The notes under the pieces: model-generated
Told to the model about the DNA's origin: nothing
Databases searched by the model: none
The model's input: only the letters and a program-made list of their open reading frames with translations
Shown here: positions 61,104 through 64,000 of the stretch, in pieces
Layout of the letters: each line of letters opens with the position of its first letter
Numbering within the stretch: the first letter of the stretch is position 1
Assembly: GCA_965218775.1 (NCBI GenBank)
Contig: CBDCLS010000006.1
Span: 930,001 to 994,000, forward strand
Direction of reading: 5' to 3'
From: CAUZIZ01 sp965218775
Lineage (GTDB): Bacteria > Acidobacteriota > UBA6911 > RPQK01 > JAJDTT01
DNA: 64,000 nt
Program-made: the position numbers and the translations under genes

Positions 61104-61670
61104 ATGAGGCCGGGCATTTTTTCTTCTCCCCGAAAGGCCTGGATTGCCGTGGTGCTGTACACCGTTTTCCTTTACAGCACCCTGACCCTCGCCTTCGATC
61201 TCTACATGAGCCTCTTTGACCGGATGGGTCGAGAGTTCATGGACAGTTTGATGAGCTGGATGTATCTGCCTCTGGGGCTCATCCTTGTTGCGCTCATATT
61301 GCTCTTCTTCCCACGTCGGATCGGAGCCCATGTGGCATTCTTGCTAGTCACCCTCGCTTTGATCTGCTGCCTCCAGTTTCTCACCGTGCCCGCGAAACGC
61401 TTTCACTTTCTGCAGTATGGTCCGCTGACCGTTCTGGTTTTCGATGCCCTGCGTTTTCATTGCCACGATCGCTATCACTATGTCTGGACCTTGTTGATCG
61501 TGGCGCTCCTGGGTCTGGGAGACGAAACCGTCCAGGGGATCCTGCCGGATCGACACTTCGGTGTAGCGGATGTCGTGCTCAACTCGGTAGCTGCTCTCCT
61601 CACCCTGGCCTTCCTTGGTTTCGTCATTGGAGATGAGAACTATCCCTGGGGCAGACGCAGCAAGCGTTGA
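61104..61670 (+). CDS. VanZ-like membrane protein
   Basis: This protein of about 188 residues has four or five predicted membrane segments (AWIAVVLYTVFLYSTLTLAF, YLPLGLILVALILLFF, VAFLLVTLALICCLQFL and a C-terminal LNSVAALLTLAFLGFVI). The VanZ-type signature GDETVQGILPDRHFGVADVVLN lies late in the sequence, written here in two parts: DETVQGILPDR and FGVADVVLN. VanZ-like proteins are linked to glycopeptide tolerance in some species, but most members have unknown roles. The ATG at 61104 (MRPGIFSSPRKAW) is preferred; the frame is open 50 codons upstream without coding character and close to the tRNA. Confidence 0.75.
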   Translation: MRPGIFSSPRKAWIAVVLYTVFLYSTLTLAFDLYMSLFDRMGREFMDSLMSWMYLPLGLILVALILLFFPRRIGAHVAFLLVTLALICCLQFLTVPAKRFHFLQYGPLTVLVFDALRFHCHDRYHYVWTLLIVALLGLGDETVQGILPDRHFGVADVVLNSVAALLTLAFLGFVIGDENYPWGRRSKR

Positions 61671-61728
61671 ATCGGCGGCGGGTAGTGTCCTAATTTCAGG
61701 CCTGCGCACTCAGAACCGCTCCCGCCTA

Positions 61729-61756
61729 TTGACACTTTCGGTTTGCTTGCTAATAA
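61729..61756 (+). promoter_or_regulatory. Strong sigma70-type promoter for the secreted protein at 61940
   Basis: A consensus TTGACA -35 box (61729-61734) is followed, after a 16-base spacer, by TAATAA (61751-61756); AATAAT with a 17-base spacer is also possible. Transcription from here would leave a 5' leader of about 175 bases. That leader contains a CTGCCGAGTG/CACCCGGCAG hairpin (61776-61802) and ends with a strong AAGGAGG site. Confidence 0.6.
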
Positions 61757-61939
61757 TTCCTGGTGACACCCGAGACTGCCGAGTGCAATCAACACCCGGC
61801 AGCCTCTAAGCCAACTCGTCCTGGAATGGAGGAAGAGATGGCCTGAGTAGTATCTTACTTCAGCGCCCCTCGTTTGTTCATCCTCCATTCCGGACCTGTT
61901 GGTGATTCACCGCAATGTTTCACTAAGGAGGCACACAAA

Positions 61940-62803
61940 ATGAACAAACTTCTATCCACCGCCGCAGCCGCTCTTCTGCTTCTCTCGATGGGGACCCCCC
62001 TTCGCGCGGAGCACGGGAGTCTCTTCGGAGCCGAGCTGGATCACTTCCTGTACTTCCCGCACTTCGGCAATGGGGAGACCATCAAATCCGAGCTGGTCCT
62101 GCTCATCACGGGAGGCGAGGCGCACCCTCTCATCCACTTCACCGACCACCAAGGCAACCCCGTGTCCGCCGACTCCCTGGTCGAGATCACCGACACCCTG
62201 ATGCTTGACGGGGACGGAGGATTGACGACGGTCGATCCCGTCCCCGCCGGCGGAGAGATCACGATCTCTACGAACGGAGCGGGAGAAGTAGTGACGGGGT
62301 CCGTGAAGGTGCTCAGTGCAACCAGCATCGAGGGCTTCTTGCGCTTCACCCTGCCCTCTGGGGTTGCCGGCGTGGCCTCGGCCCGGCCGAACCACAACTT
62401 CATCGTCCCGGTCCAGCTCCAGGAGGGGGGCATCAACACCGGCCTGGCGATTCACAACCTCAGCGACAGCTTGACCCGCGTCAACTGCACGTTGAGGAAA
62501 GACGGTCAAGAACTGGAATCCGCGGACATCGACGAGGACCTGGGCCTCGAGGACGCGGACATGGCGCTTGCGGCCAACAGCCAGGTCGCCCAGTTCATCG
62601 ACGAGCTTTTCCCCAAGTACTTCGCCACAACGCCCGCGTCGACGGACACCACCCCCTTCACCGGATCGGTGCGGTGCGGAGCTTCTTCGAGGGTTACGGC
62701 AGTGGCCCTGGAGCTTGATTACCTCAGCGGCGCCGTCGGCGTCTTCACCACGCTGCCGGTCATCTCCTGGTCCTCGGGAGCCGGCTTCTTCTCCTCACCC
62801 TAA
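61940..62803 (+). CDS. Secreted beta-domain protein related to the kelch protein C-terminus
   Basis: This protein of about 287 residues has a signal peptide (MNKLLSTAAAALLLLSMG...RAEHG). The mature protein shares the order and motifs of the kelch protein's last 230 residues: HFGNG early, VKVLSATSIEGFLRF, GGINTGLAIHN, VAQFIDELFPKYF and FTTLPV at the end. It therefore appears to be the stand-alone form of the same beta-rich extracellular domain, whose function is unknown. The ATG at 61940 follows AAGGAGG, so expression may be high. A consensus promoter lies upstream and a strong hairpin downstream. Confidence 0.75.
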   Translation: MNKLLSTAAAALLLLSMGTPLRAEHGSLFGAELDHFLYFPHFGNGETIKSELVLLITGGEAHPLIHFTDHQGNPVSADSLVEITDTLMLDGDGGLTTVDPVPAGGEITISTNGAGEVVTGSVKVLSATSIEGFLRFTLPSGVAGVASARPNHNFIVPVQLQEGGINTGLAIHNLSDSLTRVNCTLRKDGQELESADIDEDLGLEDADMALAANSQVAQFIDELFPKYFATTPASTDTTPFTGSVRCGASSRVTAVALELDYLSGAVGVFTTLPVISWSSGAGFFSSP

Positions 62804-62821
62804 CCGAAGGGGTGCCCTCTA

Positions 62822-62849
62822 GGGGCGCGGGGAATTCACCCCGCGCCCT
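62822..62849 (+). terminator. GC-rich hairpin after the secreted protein gene
   Basis: GGGCGCGGGG (62823-62832) pairs perfectly with CCCCGCGCCC (62839-62848) around a six-base loop, 20 bases after the stop codon. It has no U tract, so it is a probable but not classical terminator. Confidence 0.6.
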
Positions 62850-62888
62850 ATCTCCACCACAATACCCAGGCTATAATCGGAAACGGTA

Positions 62889-62950
62889 AGGGCCGCTCAG
62901 CAAAGCGGCCCTCGGGAAACGTAGAATCAAAGTAGGTTCTCTGATTCTAC
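62889..62950. other. Two further hairpins before the small gene pair
   Basis: AGGGCCGCT/AGCGGCCCT (62889-62912) forms a nine-pair stem, and GTAGAATCA/TGATTCTAC (62921-62950) forms another. They could be part of the leader of the gene at 63001 or remnants of a repeat. Confidence 0.45.
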
Positions 62951-63000
62951 CTTCCCCACCCGACAGACACAAGGGCGAAATTCACCCAGGAGGAGTTCAC

Positions 63001-63225
63001 GTGGACCAAAAAGAGTTTGATCAATGGATGGAATGGTCTGAAATAGCTAGTGAGCAGGACCGCATGAGACAGATGATCGTGGAGCTTCCCAAAAAAAAGC
63101 TGCGTGAATTCCTAATCCGGCTACAGGATTTGTTTGGAGACTCACTGCCAATTGGTTATCTCATGAATCACCGCGAGGAATTAGCCGATCAGATATTTGA
63201 GTTAAAGCGTTCGAGTAAGGATTGA
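63001..63225 (+). CDS. Small hypothetical protein, first of a pair
   Basis: This 74-residue soluble protein is rich in charged and Met residues (MDQKEFDQWMEWSEIASEQD, then RMRQMIVELPKKKLREFLIR). It has a helical pattern and no recognised family. It starts with a GTG at 63001, seven bases after AGGAGGAG. The base composition is more AT-rich than that of the surrounding genes, which suggests acquired DNA. The second small gene starts 24 bases later, so they are probably co-transcribed. Confidence 0.5.
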   Translation: MDQKEFDQWMEWSEIASEQDRMRQMIVELPKKKLREFLIRLQDLFGDSLPIGYLMNHREELADQIFELKRSSKD

Positions 63226-63248
63226 CGTGCGTCCGAGGGAGGAAAGAA

Positions 63249-63512
63249 ATGCCTGACAAAAGAGTGAGTGCAGACGATCTGGCCGAATCCTTAGAAGCAT
63301 TGATGCAGAAAATAATTGAAAATGAAATCTTGATGACAGCCTTATTGGAGGCTCTTAACAGGTGGGATCCTTTGCTCACGAGAAAGATATTCCTGATACT
63401 CGCTGAGGAACCTCTTAAAAGCGATTTCAAATTCAAGGACCGCTACGAGAGTGGGCATAAGAAACTCTTGCATCGCTTCCGTTCTACTTACTTCCCTGAA
63501 GACTCCGGATGA
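63249..63512 (+). CDS. Small hypothetical protein, second of a pair
   Basis: This 87-residue helical protein (MPDKRVSADDLAESLEALMQ, then KIIENEILMTALLEALNRWD) ends with a basic segment (SGHKKLLHRFRSTYF). The frame is open nine codons earlier, but the ATG at 63249 follows GGGAGGAAAGAA. No family is recognised. Like its partner it is AT-rich compared with the neighbours. A hairpin terminator lies about 60 bases after the stop, then an IS1-like transposase begins. Confidence 0.5.
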   Translation: MPDKRVSADDLAESLEALMQKIIENEILMTALLEALNRWDPLLTRKIFLILAEEPLKSDFKFKDRYESGHKKLLHRFRSTYFPEDSG

Positions 63513-63570
63513 ATTACCTCTGGTTTCACTCATGCAGTTAGTCTCCCATAAGGGGTAATTACTAAACCGG

Positions 63571-63599
63571 GGCTCCGGGGGCTGTCACCCCCGGAGTCC
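63571..63599 (+). terminator. GC-rich hairpin after the small gene pair
   Basis: GGCTCCGGGGG (63571-63581) pairs with CCCCCGGAGTCC (63588-63599) with a short loop. It follows the small gene pair and precedes the transposase start. No U tract is present. Confidence 0.55.
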
Positions 63600-63687
63600 T
63601 CCTCAAGTCCAGTGTCGGTGTACAACACTGAACCCTTACGTAAGCGCTCATTGTGAGCCGGCCTGGAAGAAAGGTCAAGGCTCACCA

Positions 63688-64000
63688 ATGAACCTGCTTC
63701 CCCAACCCAAACAAGAACTCGTCATCCATCTGCTGCTCGAGGGCAGCTCGATCCGCTCCACGGAGCGGCTCACCGGCGTCCACCGCGACACCATCATGCG
63801 ATTGATGGTGCGGGCCGGCCTCCACTGCCAGGAGCTGATGAACGCCCATATCCGCAATCTGCCCCCTTCAGTGATCGAGGTCGACGAGGCGTGGTCCTAT
63901 GTCGGCAAGAAAGACGGCCATCTGAGCCCTGCCGAGCGGTCCGATCCCGAGGTCGGATCCCAGTGGATCTTCGTCGCCATGTGCCGCGAGTCCAAGCTGA
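63688..64000 (+). CDS. IS1-family-like transposase, cut by the window edge
   Basis: The frame is open from the ATG at 63688 to the end of the window (104 codons). MNLLPQPKQELVIHLLLEGS and TERLTGVHRDTIMRLMVRAG form a helix-turn-helix start. VIEVDEAWSYVGKKDGHLS carries the first catalytic Asp of the IS1/DDE pattern, followed by SQWIFVAMCRESKL. The C-terminus lies outside the window. The left end of the element is probably within 63600-63687 but no terminal repeat could be defined. Confidence 0.7.
   Translation, partial: MNLLPQPKQELVIHLLLEGSSIRSTERLTGVHRDTIMRLMVRAGLHCQELMNAHIRNLPPSVIEVDEAWSYVGKKDGHLSPAERSDPEVGSQWIFVAMCRESKL

Overview
This 64 kb window is a piece of a GC-rich bacterial chromosome, most likely from an uncultured Acidobacteriota or a close relative. 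That guess rests on the mixture seen here: secreted FG-GAP, kelch and propeller-PHP proteins, tig-clpP-clpX-lon and trp clusters, and many short dispersed hairpin repeats. No 16S gene is present, so the assignment is an inference.

Layout. 1-17.6 kb: a partial secreted FG-GAP protein, a VapBC-like toxin-antitoxin pair, a secreted propeller-PHP fusion, an SDR dehydrogenase, a three-gene 2-oxoacid dehydrogenase set (E1 alpha, E1 beta, E2; no E3), a polyphosphate:AMP phosphotransferase gene broken by one in-frame amber codon, a kelch gene split by an IS256-family element with a target duplication, and an unknown secreted protein. 17.7-23.9 kb: a small membrane protein, an orphan NusG/UpxY-type factor, secA flanked by a dispersed repeat, guaB and a small exported protein. 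23.9-32.1 kb: aromatic amino acid genes on the minus strand, trpE-G-D-C-F-B-A followed by chorismate mutase and DAHP synthase. 32.4-40.0 kb: rho, lon, clpX, clpP and tig. 40.2-49.5 kb: a class III aminotransferase, a sialidase-like lipoprotein, a DapA-family lyase, an amidohydrolase and pyruvate carboxylase. 49.5-51.6 kb: a repeat-rich zone with small genes and a broken HTH gene. 51.6-60.4 kb: a five-gene defence operon, hsdM-abiEi-abiEii-hsdS-hsdR. 60.8-64 kb: tRNA-Lys, a VanZ-like protein, a secreted protein related to the kelch protein's C-terminus, two small unknown genes and the start of an IS1-like transposase.

How it fits together. The strongest regulatory finding is a complete attenuator ahead of chorismate mutase-DAHP synthase. 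A 21-codon leader rich in Phe, Tyr and Trp codons is followed by mutually exclusive pairings and a terminator with eight U, which fits control of the common aromatic pathway by aminoacyl-tRNA supply. A similar terminator stem lies just before trpE. The defence operon nests an AbiE toxin-antitoxin pair inside a type I restriction-modification operon. A palindromic operator-like site sits before abiEi, and the HsdR subunit carries a C-terminal Schlafen/AlbA_2-type domain.

The intergenic gaps hold several repeat families. The most unusual is a roughly 280 bp element present twice, once between trpE and trpG. Its terminal inverted repeats differ between the copies but stay complementary within each copy.
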